From: Pempheris klunzingeri | Taxonomy: Eukaryota; Chordata; Actinopteri; Acropomatiformes; Pempheridae | Direction of reading: 5' to 3' | Assembly (NCBI RefSeq): GCF_042242105.1 | Contig: NC_092026.1 | Coordinates: 23,512,191-23,576,190 of the forward strand | Length of the DNA: 64,000 nucleotides | Shown: in pieces, positions 13,601 through 24,225 of the stretch | Position numbering within the stretch: position 1 is the first letter of the stretch | Layout: every line of letters begins with the position of its first letter | The notes under the pieces: generated by a model | What the model saw: the letters and a program-made list of their open reading frames with translations, nothing else | Told to the model about the DNA's origin: nothing | Databases searched by the model: none | Program-made: the position numbers and the translations under genes

Positions 13601-16600
13601 CAATGGTTTGTCTCCTCACCTGGGTGTTTGTTTGAGGAACTGGAAAAGACCTGAATGGACCTCAGACTATGATGGTTAGTAGATAGGGAGCGGCCATGGC
13701 TGCTGTCCCTGGAGGAGTGATGGTGGAGGGGAAAGGCTAGAGACTTGGCCTGACTGTCTGAATGGCATGACGTGGAGGAAGAGTGGCAGCCCACAGCGTC
13801 AGTGTTGAGACCCACATCCTGAGAGAGAAGAGTGAGTGGAAGACTTGAAGAATTGGTGCTACATGTCATCATAGAGATCAGAATAAAAGAAGCTCATAAC
13901 AATATTTCAGCAGACAAGAGACAAAGCTCTCCTTTTGCGTCAATTCCAACCCCTACACAGATTATGCACAGTATTACAATACTGACAGGAAGTAACTGTT
14001 CTAGAGTGGCCAAAATTAAAGTAACTTCTGCGTCTTCCACCTATGAGTGTGTTGATGTGATATGCTGATCCTGATTTAGTCCAAGACACCATACAAGACG
14101 TACATGGATTTGATCCAATAAGTGATTTAATGGGGATTACTGTGAACTTCAGTATCCTCCATTTGTATTTTCTTTTTGAGCTAGCACTAATGATAATACA
14201 CACCGTTGTTGATGGGTGCAACTTCTTAGTTGAGATGTTTGCTGCTACGGAATGGATTAGAATCAACTCAACTTGTAGTACATTCTGTGTACAGTGTACA
14301 CACATTTGTTTTCATCATCAATTTGGATAGTCTGCAAACCCTTTTGGCATATGCAGCCTGTCAGCAATTTAAACTAGGAATAAAATGGTTTTCCATTTTC
14401 TCAATACGTCCTTGATATGAACTGGGAAGTGTGACAAAAGAAAGAAAGAAAGAAATCCCCTGTAAGGTAGACAATTCCTGTTTTCAGTGCGGTGGAGATG
14501 TGAGTGTGTGTGTATTCTTTGAATCAAACATGACATAACTGAAGGCATGACCGTAATGACGGTGATATGATGGACTCTACCTTGTGTCTAAGTGTAGGAG
14601 TGATTCTCTCATAGAACTCAGGGTGGGGATGAGTCTCCTGGGATCAAACCAAAGAAGAAATCAGGCAAAAAATGCAATGCAAATTAGTACAAAACCATGT
14701 ATACATATGCCAGAGCAGTGCCTGGTACAACTTATGACAGCCATGCATTATCTATACCGCGTATCCGTCAGGGTTGTGGGGGAGTTAATCCCAGCTGACT
14801 TCGGGCGAGAGGTGGGGTCACCCTGCCAACCACAGAGCCAACACACAGAGACAGACAAGCACTCACGCTCACACTCACACCTACGGGCAATTTAGAGTCA
14901 CCAATTAACCTAACCTGCATGTCATTGGACTGTGGGAGGAAGCTGGAGTACGCAGAGAAAACCCACGCAGACTCCATACACCACACCACCCAACTTGTGA
15001 CATGCAATCACCAAAAATCCCCATAAAAGCTTCTAAAACATCCTCTTTCAATGATTACAGCAATAACCTGTTTCATGATCACACTCACATCAGTATCATA
15101 AACTGGGTGATACCATTTGCACTGGTTTGGCTTGTCGACATATTTGGAGCAATTTGTGTAGTTTTTTCTTTTCAGTAAACATGAAACTGAGCAGTTTGCA
15201 TGATTTTAGCTTGCAGGGGCACACACACCCCGCTCTCCAAGCACTTCTGTGTATGACTTCAGTCTGTTTTACTTTGCTACACATTTTTCACCTATTTAAA
15301 AAGCATGATATTTAGTGTCTGTGATGATAAAAATGCATTCATATCCATATGATTCACAACACATTCTCAAAAAATAACTTTCTGAAGGATGTATATGGTC
15401 GTTTCCTTTCAGCTGATTTAATACCCTTAACAATCATACAGAAGCAATCCTTTGAACAGTAATACTCCACCCTCTACTTCCTGAAAATGTTATCTTAGTC
15501 TGTTGAACCATACAACTGTATTCAGTGCAGAGGTGGTATTCTGGAGTCAGAAGAGTTCACATTTGTCAAAAATATGATGCATATATTGCACATCAGAGTC
15601 TGTTACCACTTGTACGTTAGTATAATATTCAATAGACCATTCAAAGCACTCTTTGGCTCTACAGCAATCTGGGGAAAGTCTGGCACAGTAAGAAGCAAAT
15701 ACAAATACACAATTATTAGGAATGTCCATGCAATTGCTGCAAACAGCAGATGCCAAGGAATGAACTCATCAAAAATCAGTGAGCTGTTTGTAGCAAGCAT
15801 GCAGGAATCACACATGCATGCATACACACACACCTTAATAAGCATTTCTAGTTCCATCCTTAGACTCATCACTTCTAGTGTAACTGCAGCAACTCGGCCC
15901 ACATCAGGATCTGTGACATCATCAGGGAAGCTGAGCCCATCTGGCTGCTGATTGGAGTAACCATAGAGACAGAGCACTGCTCGTCCTCCCTGAGAAAGGA
16001 TATAAGGATATACAGGATATAATGTGAACTACATTTTTGTTTTGATCATTCCTTAAGGTTGAGAGTAAAAGAGAAGATTGTTGCAGTGAGATAAGGTGAC
16101 AATACATTCGGGAGAAGGTCAAGATCGGGTTAGGACAGGGGTGGTACAGGTTCAGGAGGAGACTGGTTTCAGCCCAGTTTCAGGACAGGCTTGATAGAGG
16201 CTCCGGCAGGTTTGGGACAAGACAAGGACACATTTAGGCTGATGCATGAAAGGACCAGGACAGGTGTGGGACAAGACAGGTTTATGTATGTCTATATCTA
16301 CTACAGGACTAGACTCTACGCTCCTTCTGTCAATCAGTCTACATTCCAGATTTTATTCCACATGTTCTTCCGTTACCTGAATAGCATCAACGGTGGCCCT
16401 AAACACTGGGTTGTTGTGCTTCACAGTCCTCCAGTACTTTGGCCTGTTAGGATTTGTCAAATTACATCCATACTTTTCCAGAATGTTCAATGCTGTAGAC
16501 AAGCGCTGAAGAGATACAAGGGTCTGAAGAAGAAGCAGAGAGAACAGCAAATCTTAATACATTCCCCAAGTCTTTTATCAGCACCAAAAGAAAGCCAAAC

Positions 16601-17856
16601 AATCTATTGAGATGCCTCTATGATGCCAAACAGCACAGCCCACATGTGGACACCCTGTGGGCTGTCCTGGTGGGCTTGTGGTGTCTACGCAAGGTGTGGA
16701 ACGCAGCGCTGCACCAGCAAACTACTGAACTAACTAACTACTGGCAGGAAGTACTGAAGTCACTTCCTCGACTGCACCCGTTTGGTATCTTGGTGACGTG
16801 GTGTGCACTCCGGTTGGGGGACAGGCCTGGTATGTGTGGTAGTGAGTCTCATGCTGTCTGCTGCCCACCTGCTCAGAGCTGGCTGATGGCTCAACAAACT
16901 TTTGTTCAATATTTTGGTCACATCACATATAATCCTCTCTAAAATCACACAAACCTTTTATTCATGTTTTCTTCATCTTTCCATGTCTATTCTAGGCAAA
17001 GACTAGTGTTTTTCTGGGAACCTAAACCAACATTTACTCCAGATTAGGATTCTAAATTCTCCAGACATCTGTGAATAAATTACCTAATACAAGATGTCAG
17101 AGAGTTAAATCCTCATCCTCGTATTTAATCTATCGAATAATCTATAATCTATCGAAATAAAATAATTTGTGAGAGATGTTCTTGTGTGACACAGTTATGT
17201 GTTAACATGTGGTAGTTTTTTTAAAACAGTATCACCTCAGTAAGGGTAGTTGTGATGTTATGACTGTCCATTGTCTCTCCACACATTGTGACGATGTATA
17301 TGTGTGCAACCAATTGTATGTGATGATGAGCGGAGATCAGCAGAGTGACCGGCAGTCTACAGGTCTGTTGTTGGAACTTTGATCTCCCTTTTTTTGGGGG
17401 CATTTTTAACTCTGGCCTGACACTCCAAGCCAATCCGCTAGCCAGGATGCCGGGGCTGCTTCAGATGGCCAGTCCAGGCCTGTCTGAGCAGGAGTGCATA
17501 CCTGGACATGAATCAAGCCCAATCAGTGGATGATGCAGTCCACGTTGTAATACATCCTGCGACACCTCGACTTTATGGGACATATGCAAGCATCCTGTGT
17601 GGATTCAGCACCAACATCCCAGAAATCCACCACACTTTGTGCTCGTGTTGTCTCTCACCTCCTTCCTGTTGCTGCCAAAGCTGTTTTCTATGACCATGGT
17701 CTCTGCAGTAATGTGGCGGTATTTGGAGCACGGCGGTAAGGGGAGGCTAGCCATAGCCATCACCCCCACCCGCACCTCCGCCACCCGGCCGCCAGAGTAC
17801 AGACACACTTCAGCCCGACTCCGCACCTCCTGCAGCTGCTCCGACAGAGACGGCAT
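1681..17856 (-). CDS. rnf31: RNF31/HOIP, catalytic E3 subunit of LUBAC (3' end off window)
   Basis: Makes Met1-linked (linear) ubiquitin chains with HOIL-1 and SHARPIN in NF-kB and cell-death signalling. Seventeen coding exons, with phases agreeing throughout, encode 900 residues: 17659-17856, 16377-16523, 15834-15989, 14581-14637, 13620-13818, 12617-12794, 12035-12168, 10958-11130, 8323-8556, 7888-8073, 7627-7794, 7339-7524, 4865-5071, 4603-4776, 3616-3714, 3384-3473, 1681-1795. Domains in order: PUB (about 67-150, keeping Tyr84, Asn87, Lys101, Asn103 and Asn104, equivalent to the OTULIN/CYLD-pocket residues); a B-box-like zinc finger (about 255-290); three NZF fingers of form W-x-C-x2-C-x10-C-x2-C starting at Trp316, Trp358 and Trp415; the UBA region (about 480-610), which in the family binds HOIL-1/SHARPIN; RING1 starting at Cys730; and the first part of the IBR, ending in NDPEYQRQGLAGYL. 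RING2, with the catalytic cysteine, and the LDD lie left of position 1. The start ATG (17856) follows a likely acceptor, so an upstream non-coding exon is expected. Confidence 0.95.
4364..4392. repeat. (AAT)n microsatellite
   Basis: A near-perfect AAT trinucleotide run in the rnf31 intron between the exons at 4603 and 3714. The run is followed by AATTTTATTTATAGGCGCC, which resembles the end of a LINE or SINE tail, so it may be a retroposon tail. Confidence 0.8.
5640..6808 (+). mobile_element. Decayed Tc1/mariner-type DNA transposon
   Basis: The left end, GGTGCCAGTCAAAGGTTTGG, next to a TA dinucleotide, matches the TIR type of fish Tc1 elements. Within it the plus strand retains transposase landmarks in broken frames: a DNA-binding part near 5990-6180, LLRKANKRKR-like text near 6235-6265, GSHxxxF...GERM near 6345-6390, HGGGGVMVWGA near 6420-6455, NPAEMVWEEL near 6590-6620, and the C-terminal KYKTYSGLLNTF near 6755-6790. 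Stops and frameshifts abolish function. The right TIR is missing: homology fades at about 6808 and another repeat begins at 6821. It lies in the rnf31 intron between the UBA-region exon (7339) and the RING1 exon (5071). Confidence 0.85.
6821..7245. mobile_element. Dispersed non-coding fish repeat (unnamed family)
   Basis: The stretch starts ATAGACTGTATATCAG and ends with text like GCTGGCCATTAGGAAGAATG and TTTAAGGCTGTATTGGCTTC. From memory these segments recur widely in teleost genomes, as the ends of a short non-autonomous element. No coding potential is seen. It directly abuts the truncated end of the Tc1 element. Family assignment needs a Repbase or Dfam search. Confidence 0.5.
8317..8328 (-). 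other. rnf31: Non-canonical GC splice donor of an rnf31 GC-AG intron
   Basis: The NZF3 exon reads ...CTG ATT AGA and then GCAAGT on the minus strand, with the junction at 8323/8322. The next exon starts at 8073 after GTGTCAG with GATGGGGAGAAG, phase 0. Joining here gives LIQLIR-DGEKKGVSPEEV, colinear with the family. No GT donor nearby keeps the phase. GCAAGT is the consensus of the minor GC-AG intron class. Confidence 0.85.
9930..10262 (-). mobile_element. LINE remnant (internally deleted)
   Basis: On the minus strand, 10262-10150 translates to SGDKEAYNTTRSRLKAGI, text typical of the linker before the reverse transcriptase in fish LINEs. It is followed at once by a stretch near 10060-9935 resembling the post-RT part (GAHTPVCISG, VNSFRFQGISITENLSW, in a shifted frame). 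The whole catalytic RT between them is missing. It lies in the rnf31 intron between exons 11130 and 8556 (after 10958). Confidence 0.6.
10640..10890. repeat. Two tandem units of a dispersed fish repeat
   Basis: Unit A (about 10647-10777) holds GGTGACACTAAAAGTCAGGG, GATCACCAAC and CCATCCAATAGTTGTTATGA. Unit B (about 10786-10890) repeats the theme as ATGGTGGTGCTAGACATAAA, GAGGAGATCACCAAAG and AAATTCCATGG. The shared segments suggest a tandem or nested repeat family. No coding potential seen. Confidence 0.5.
14735..15000 (+). repeat. Dispersed fish repeat, copy A
   Basis: Landmarks are TTAATCCCAGCTGACTTCGG, GCGAGAGGTGGGGTCACC, TTAGAGTCACCAATTAACCT and GACTGTGGGAGGAAGCTGGA. The same landmarks, in the same order and orientation, recur at 60975-61330. 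It lies in the rnf31 intron between exons 15834 and 14637, just upstream (in + coordinates, downstream) of the 14581-14637 exon. Origin (probably non-LTR derived) not determined. Confidence 0.65.
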
Positions 17857-17859
17857 TCT

Positions 17860-17861
<2 letters not shown>

Positions 17862-17944
<83 letters not shown>
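17862..17944. repeat. (CA)41 microsatellite forming the acceptor tract of the first rnf31 coding exon
   Basis: An uninterrupted 83-base AC run. On the minus strand it reads TG repeated about 41 times, then TACAG followed by AATGCCG, with the rnf31 start ATG at 17856-17854. The UG run therefore occupies the position of a polypyrimidine tract. If the acceptor is used, the branch point must lie beyond the repeat, more than 90 bases from the AG. An open frame runs through the repeat (Cys-Val repeats) but is not expected to be translated. Confidence 0.9.
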
Positions 17945-17945
<1 letters not shown>

Positions 17946-18053
17946 CAGGCATTCACATTTAATGACCAAACAGATACATTTACAGTAAGTCACATCCAGT
18001 TATAAAGTTGGTACCTGATGTTTTAGCCTTATTCTTGTTTACTTATTCTTTTA

Positions 18054-18084
<31 letters not shown>

Positions 18085-18979
18085 AACACGTTTTACGGCT
18101 GCAAACAATGACTATTTTTTAATGAACAGTCATAAAAAAATCGAAGTTAAACTCTAGAAAGTGACCAACAGATAAAACAAAGAAAAGCAGCAGTCCTCAC
18201 AGTGGGGAAGCTGCAAGTGGTCGACATCTTTTTTGCTTTCTCTTTAGTTCAGTAGTACAGATCTCTTCCTGTAAGGCTCTTCTTCGAATGTGGATAATGA
18301 CATTGTAGTTTACCTGTTGCTTTGCTTCCTGAATAGATCGTACTAACTTGAGTCTCAGCAGCCGGCCAGAATCAAAGCACTATAGTAGGCCTGCTAACCT
18401 CCCTGTCAGAGGTAAACACAGAGGGGTGACAAATTAAAGGAACAACCAGCATATTGGGTCTTAGTAAGGAGCTGCCCTTCTTGAACTCAGATGGAGGGAT
18501 GGAGCACATTCTTCCAACAGATATCCCCTCATTCGATGGTTTGATGGTGGTGGTGGTGTCTAAACATGTCGACCCAAACTCTCCCACAGGTGGAGATACT
18601 GTGACTGCAAATGTCACAGCATAAGATTCACATCATTTTCATTCTCCTCCAACCATCCAACAGCCCTGTATGCCGGATGGCTGGGCTCACTGACATCAGG
18701 ACAGAAAGGTGACCAGTCCTTCCCCATGAGGAGACAGGACCCCCTCATTAAAGGGCTACAAGCTCACCTGGAAGGTGTTTCCTTACATTTGTCACACGTC
18801 TGCGGTAAATATTAGGCCCATTACACTTATTTCATGCCCGTGGACAGAGCTCTCACTGCAAATAAAGACTGTCAACACCAAACACATGAGAGTCCCTCAA
18901 ACCCTGAGTGCTGTTATTTCACTGTGGACACTTTAAGCTAGCTGTGTCCGTCCAAGCTAGCAGTCTAAACCTAGAGCTA

Positions 18980-19400
18980 CCTGTCTTTCACCTGAGGATG
19001 AGTGTGTCCGGGTGTCCGTCCGGCAGAGGCTGTGTGTCGGTGCTGGTGCTGGTGCTGGTGCTGGTGCTGGTGCTGGTGCCGGTGTGCCCCCCCTCCTCTC
19101 CGGCTCGCGCTGCGGTCCCGCTCCGTCAGCTAGCTCCTGGGAGTCACACCGAGCTGCGGGCGCGACGACGCCGAGTTCCGTCTCCTGAACACTGGTGGAG
19201 CTCCAGCTGCAGCGTGTCTGTCTGTGTGTCTGTCTGTCTGTGTGTCTGTCAGGAACACGGAAGCCTCTGGAAGCACCGCTCGCTGCTGAATGAGGTCCAG
19301 AGAACCGGACCGGACTCTCTGCGGCGGGCCGACACGGACGCGTCGCAGATGACGTCACCCAGGTCTCCTCCAGACATGGCTGCCTGCTCCTCTGAGCTCC
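18980..19400 (-). promoter_or_regulatory. CG-rich putative promoter/5' UTR region of rnf31 with a CRE
   Basis: This is the only clearly CG-rich stretch upstream of rnf31, about 1.1-1.5 kb from the start codon. It holds a palindromic CRE/ATF consensus TGACGTCA at 19350-19357. Minus-strand donor-like sites CAG/GTGAAA and CAG/GTAGCT near 18977-18990 could end a non-coding first exon. Assignment to rnf31 is by position only. No transcript evidence is available. Confidence 0.4.
19039..19080. repeat. (GGTGCT)n hexamer array
   Basis: About seven near-perfect GGTGCT units inside the CG-rich rnf31 upstream region. On the plus strand it opens a Leu-Val repeat frame that I do not regard as coding. Confidence 0.9.
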
Positions 19401-21071
19401 AGTCTGAGCCCGCTATGTTCCATCACCTGTCAGTCAGCTCAGCATCTGTAACCAGGCCAGAGTCACATCTACCCTAGTATACCTGTGACCTGTTGTTCAG
19501 TTCTTTTTAAAGAGCACATCTACAGGATAGAAGGCTCATGTCTGCCTTGTGTGAATCTCTCTCATCACCTATTCAGCCACCATCTTTAGCAGTGGAATAC
19601 ATGTGAGTGAGGAGGGGGGTGAGTCTGCTCTGCAGTGATGGTGTTAGAGCCCCCCCATCAATGGTTAGATAGTAAGAGCCGATACTATTATCCATCACTG
19701 CCCTTTTTATTGCTGTTGGACAACTTTTAGCCCCCCATCCACCTATACATACTGACCAGCCAAAGGTGTAGCCAGGGTTTTTTGGGGGGGTTTGAACCCC
19801 TTCCCAGCATACACATGACATCAACGATGCTAAAACACTCAGAGAATGTATGAAGCAGCAGAGAAAGCGGCCCAGTCTTAAACAGTGGATCATTTCATAA
19901 GATCATAGATGGTCTTGTCCAGTAAGATCTTAGTCTGACATAACCAGCGTCTGCTGCTCGTAGATAAGTGCAGTGGACTAAAAAGTACTCTGTATGTATG
20001 GAGTGGAGTAGAATTACTCAAGCACCTACAAACATACACACAAAAATACACAGAAGACAAAAATAGACAAGCCAGAAGTAGGTCACATGAACACATTTAT
20101 TTGTCTTGCATATTGGTTACTGAATCAAAAGTCCCTATCATTCACTATCATTATGTTGACTTACAAATAATGAAATTGACTAATCATCACACAGGCTATT
20201 GTTCAACAAAGTAGATGAGGATGGAAGAGTAGAACATAAAAGAAACAATAAAAGAAGGAGAGCAGTCAGGAGAGATCAAGAAGCAAGTTTTTAGTGTCTG
20301 ATTTGTATCATCGTATGTTGACCTAACTGTACAAAACCTAAATGATTACAATTACAAATACAAATTGTGTGACATTTCATATGATTGTACTGGGATGAGG
20401 TTGTGCATAGAAGAGCCAGAGCAGTGTTCACATGGTCCCTGATCTGCAGCAGTGACAAACCAGCACGTTCTGTACCACAGAGCCACGTCCTATCAAACAA
20501 ACCCGTCAGAGCTGTGCTGCTGTGGAGGAGAGCATTTCTTCCACATGTACAGCAGGTGCTCCACCTAGAGCACACCTGGGCTGCCATGTTCTTAGTCTGT
20601 AGCTTCTGAAAATGAACTTCAATTGATTCAAATGATGTTTTCAGCCTTTACATTTACTGTCAATTCAATTGCCTCAAGCACGGCATGAGGGATCATGTTG
20701 TGGGTTTTTTTCTGGTTATTCTCAATGGTTTTGTGGCTGGACAAAGATGTGATTGAACATCTGTAGTATATGTGTTGTCCTAAACACATATACTCTGCAA
20801 TGAACAAGTGTTATGTTCAACACTTTAGGGATGTGGTCTCCTGTAGTCAGCTAATGCCAATTAGTGAACAGGCACATTGTTGGTGGTGCATCAGGTTTAG
20901 GTACATTTGTTCTTTTGGTTAGTGTTAGGTTGGCTCTGATTGGACAGGATTAAGATAAAGTTTTGGTCATGGTGTCGATTACTTTATTTTATGAAAACCC
21001 ATTCTGGCTGAGTTCACGGTGTTCTCCAAGCAGACAATGCTTGCATAGCAAGCAAAAAGCACAATGTTTAT

Positions 21072-21072
21072 G

Positions 21073-21103
<31 letters not shown>

Positions 21104-21150
21104 TAATAGTGAATAGTATCATTATTATTATTATTAGTAGTAGTAGTAGT
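21072..21150. repeat. ATA / TTA / GTA trinucleotide repeat cluster
   Basis: Consecutive AAT-type, ATT-type and AGT-type trinucleotide runs (TAATAATAAT, then ATTATTATT, then AGTAGTAGT). The complementary ATA and TTA halves could fold back on each other. Confidence 0.85.
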
Positions 21151-24100
21151 TGTATTTGGAAATCAAAAGGAATTGCCAGTGAGATCATGTTGTGCTCAGT
21201 AAAGTATTTGCTGTCCCTGTTTGGGATACTGGCTCCCACAGTTAGGGATCAGCACTCCACAACACTGAACTCACACTGCATCTCTCCAGCTGCTGTCCAG
21301 AAGTTGATCTTGACTGGTTGTCACGTGTTGCTATTGTGATCACTTTCCATATGTTGAGGTGGCATCTTTCTTTATGCTAACCATGCCCTGTTGAACATCT
21401 CTGTCCCCTTAGTACAGCGCTGCAGTTGAAAGATACAGTATACTGCTGCGGCACCAAAGTGATCCAAGCTGAACTCTACTGAGCGTAACTGAAGCCACTG
21501 CTTTCCAAAAAAGTTTCATTTGCTAAAAAAAAAAAGACATTGCGGCACAGTGAGGTTAGAACTGTAAGCTATGTTGCGACTGACTGATTGAATTTGATAA
21601 GCAAACATCATAAAGCTGTAATTGCATGCAAAAGCTGAGAACCTGAGGATTTGCATATCAACATATCCACTAAACAGAGAGAAACAAGAGATAAAATAAG
21701 AACAAAAACAAAAAGAAAAGAATCTGGCCATTTTGAGGATACAGGTTTTTCCCACCTTCTCATAAATTGACTATTTATGAAAAGGCACCCATTTTAGATA
21801 TACTGAGATGTTAACAACAACACACAGCTCCAAGTTCCTCTTATAAAAATGTAATAAATTTCTTTTAACTGACAACAAAAAAATATGACATCTTCATCTA
21901 GAAAGAGTGAGTAATTATACCTGGGAACACAGTTAAAATTCATTTTTCACCCTGTGACTGGTCCCATTACTACACACCTTCTACAGTGTGTGTGTGAGTC
22001 ATCCACTGTGCACACAATGAATTGTGCATTTAAATGTGTCAGCATGCATTCAAATCAATGCACCGCTGATCTAATAAAAGGATATCCATTAAATAAGATT
22101 ACACAGAGTGCTAAAGAGGCATCAGGTCCTTTCATTCAAGTGCCTTGAAAACGCCCATGCAAAATAAGTCACACAGACACACTCCTTCTCTTCATCTCTC
22201 TCCAGTCATCATATTCATATACATCTGTGCTGGTTAGAACAGTACAAACAGTGTGTGGGGTCACATGGGACCACTTCCTTCAGTGAGCTTCAAAGGTCAG
22301 GACTGAGGGTAAAACTACACCTCCTCCCCTTATTTGTTTGTTCCAACGTGGTCTTATTTTGGTAGTTTTGTCCATATTCCATACATCCTATTGTTTATGA
22401 TTACATAGCCACCAGGTTAATTGCTGAGGTCTGGGAGAATGGCAACCGCTACAGTTTTATCTAGATTATCTAAACCGCTATTTAGAGGTGAAACTGAAAG
22501 CGAATGCAAAGGAAATATAGCTAATAATTCTTTATTGTAGAGTAAAACTACCCTGCAGTGAAGGGATCGGTTACTCCCTTTATATACTCTTGATGAAATC
22601 AATTGCACAAATGGGGCTAATTTCAGACGGTCTGTCCTTAAAAAATAAGTAACCATAATTAACAATTGGTTTACTGATGTTACCATGTTCCCAGATCTCA
22701 CCTGTTAACATGGTGGGTTATTAATGTTATTATCACTGATGGAACTGATGGTCAAAACTACAACAAAACAAACACATTGTAGTAAAACAGAATGAACCTT
22801 TAATAAGACACTAGTCTCACAGAGACCAAAGCAGATGGTGTGTTTGGGTGATCTTCATCAGCTCTGATTCATGATACATGCTGACTCAATATTGCCAAAT
22901 TTAGAAGGGCTGCCCGAACACTCGGTTAAACAAGTGGCCGGTCAAGGTTTGATAAATGATGGGAAAGGAAAGTCGCATTTCTCAGCCACATATGAAGGTT
23001 CCTTTGCAATGTGTTAAGCCTTGTCTGCCTTTTATGACACATTCAATATAGACATGCATGACACTGAAGGAGGAGCCCCTGAGCTGGGATACAGGCATGA
23101 GTGGTCAGTGAACTTGTCCACTGTCCTTGTGCGCTTTCTTTTGCCTTTACGTCTATATATATATCTACTCATTGCACCTGTCTCCTGACATCGATTGCTG
23201 TGTCCTAAGCTGTTTAATTTTTTAAGATTTATTTTATTTAGTGAATACAATAGCATTTGCATCCCTATTTTATTCCCTTTTCACCTTCAGGACCCTACTT
23301 TCATTTCAGGTATTATAGAAAAAGGAGAGACAAAAATTAAAAACAAAAAAAGAAACATACATACATAATAAGAACACACATTGTTGAACCTTTGAGATAG
23401 ATATCAGTGTTCAGGATACAAGAGATGCATTTGTCTTCTTGGCTTATACGTTGCTATCTGAGTCCATTGAAGTGATAAGTGAGGGAATTTTTTGTCCTGT
23501 ATTATGTGCTTGTGTTCAGTCTAGCTTCCATTACAAGAATGTAATCCCTCGACTGACAGAGTGAGTAAGCAAAAGCCATAATACCGAGAAAAGACTCAGA
23601 TTTGTTTTCAAGTCTTGTGAATGATAAAGTTTTAAAAGTTGGTTAGACAATTTAAAAACAAAAACAAAAAAACATCTGTCATTCCTTGGTGTTGAAACAG
23701 GCCTAAATAGCAAGCAATAGGAAACAGAAAATTATACCTGATGAGTTGTAAATAAAAAAAATCTTCAGGGTCGTTGTAAATATTTTCATTCACACAAGGC
23801 TTCATTTATGCTTAATTTAAAAGATTAATCAATTTTTTTGCTCTGCAGTTTATTAGTCCGGTCTTCAAAGAATAAGTCAGTGACATCAGACTTTCAAATA
23901 GTATCCAGACAGTGGACACATGACTCCCCGTAATGTCCAGTAATAAATCCACGTAACAACACTGCGGAGGTGTCTGTTTCTGGACAGCAGTGCTTGTCAA
24001 AAAAGAGATGAGAGCCCCAAAGTCTTGTAGGATGACAAGTCCATCTTTCCAGACTTTCCAAACAACTGTTTTGGTATTTTCGGTAACACTTTAATGTATG

Positions 24101-24225
24101 TGTCTTTGTCCACAACACCGTGTCATAGTTGTTGTTGTTGTTAAGTCTAAGTAATTTCTGTCATCCATTCCATCAAACTTTTCCTCACCCCCTGCCAGCC
24201 TCAGAGCTGGTCTGTACTTTTGGAC

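Larger units (their letters stand above)
17945..24225. other. Intergenic region between rnf31 and the Kv2 channel gene
   Basis: No coding exon recognised here. It should contain the rnf31 5' UTR and promoter (see 18980-19400) and the 3' UTR of the channel gene immediately left of 24226. Simple repeats include an AC/AT run at 18054-18085, a hexamer array at 19039-19080 and an ATA/TTA/GTA run at 21072-21150. The rest is AT-rich, non-repetitive sequence. Confidence 0.6.

Noticed and set aside
15574..15951. Plus-strand open frame opposite an rnf31 exon
   Set aside because: It is the antisense shadow of the conserved exon 15834-15989.
17605..17952. Open frame on the minus strand starting upstream of the rnf31 ATG and reading Cys-Val through the (TG)n repeat
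   Set aside because: The repeat lies before a plausible acceptor (TACAG) and the conserved protein starts at the MPSLSEQ Met; a Cys-Val run has no homology.
18908..19477. 189-residue plus-strand open frame with a Leu-Val repeat in the CG-rich region
   Set aside because: The repeat comes from a GGTGCT hexamer array, no domain is recognisable, and GC-rich promoter regions commonly give long chance frames.
20291..20609. Open frames on both strands near 20.3-20.6 kb
   Set aside because: No recognisable domain, no splice context, and translations contain no conserved pattern.
21072..21150. Possible hairpin or small RNA from the ATA/TTA repeats
   Set aside because: The self-complementarity is explained by adjacent microsatellites; there is no loop or flanking structure typical of a microRNA.
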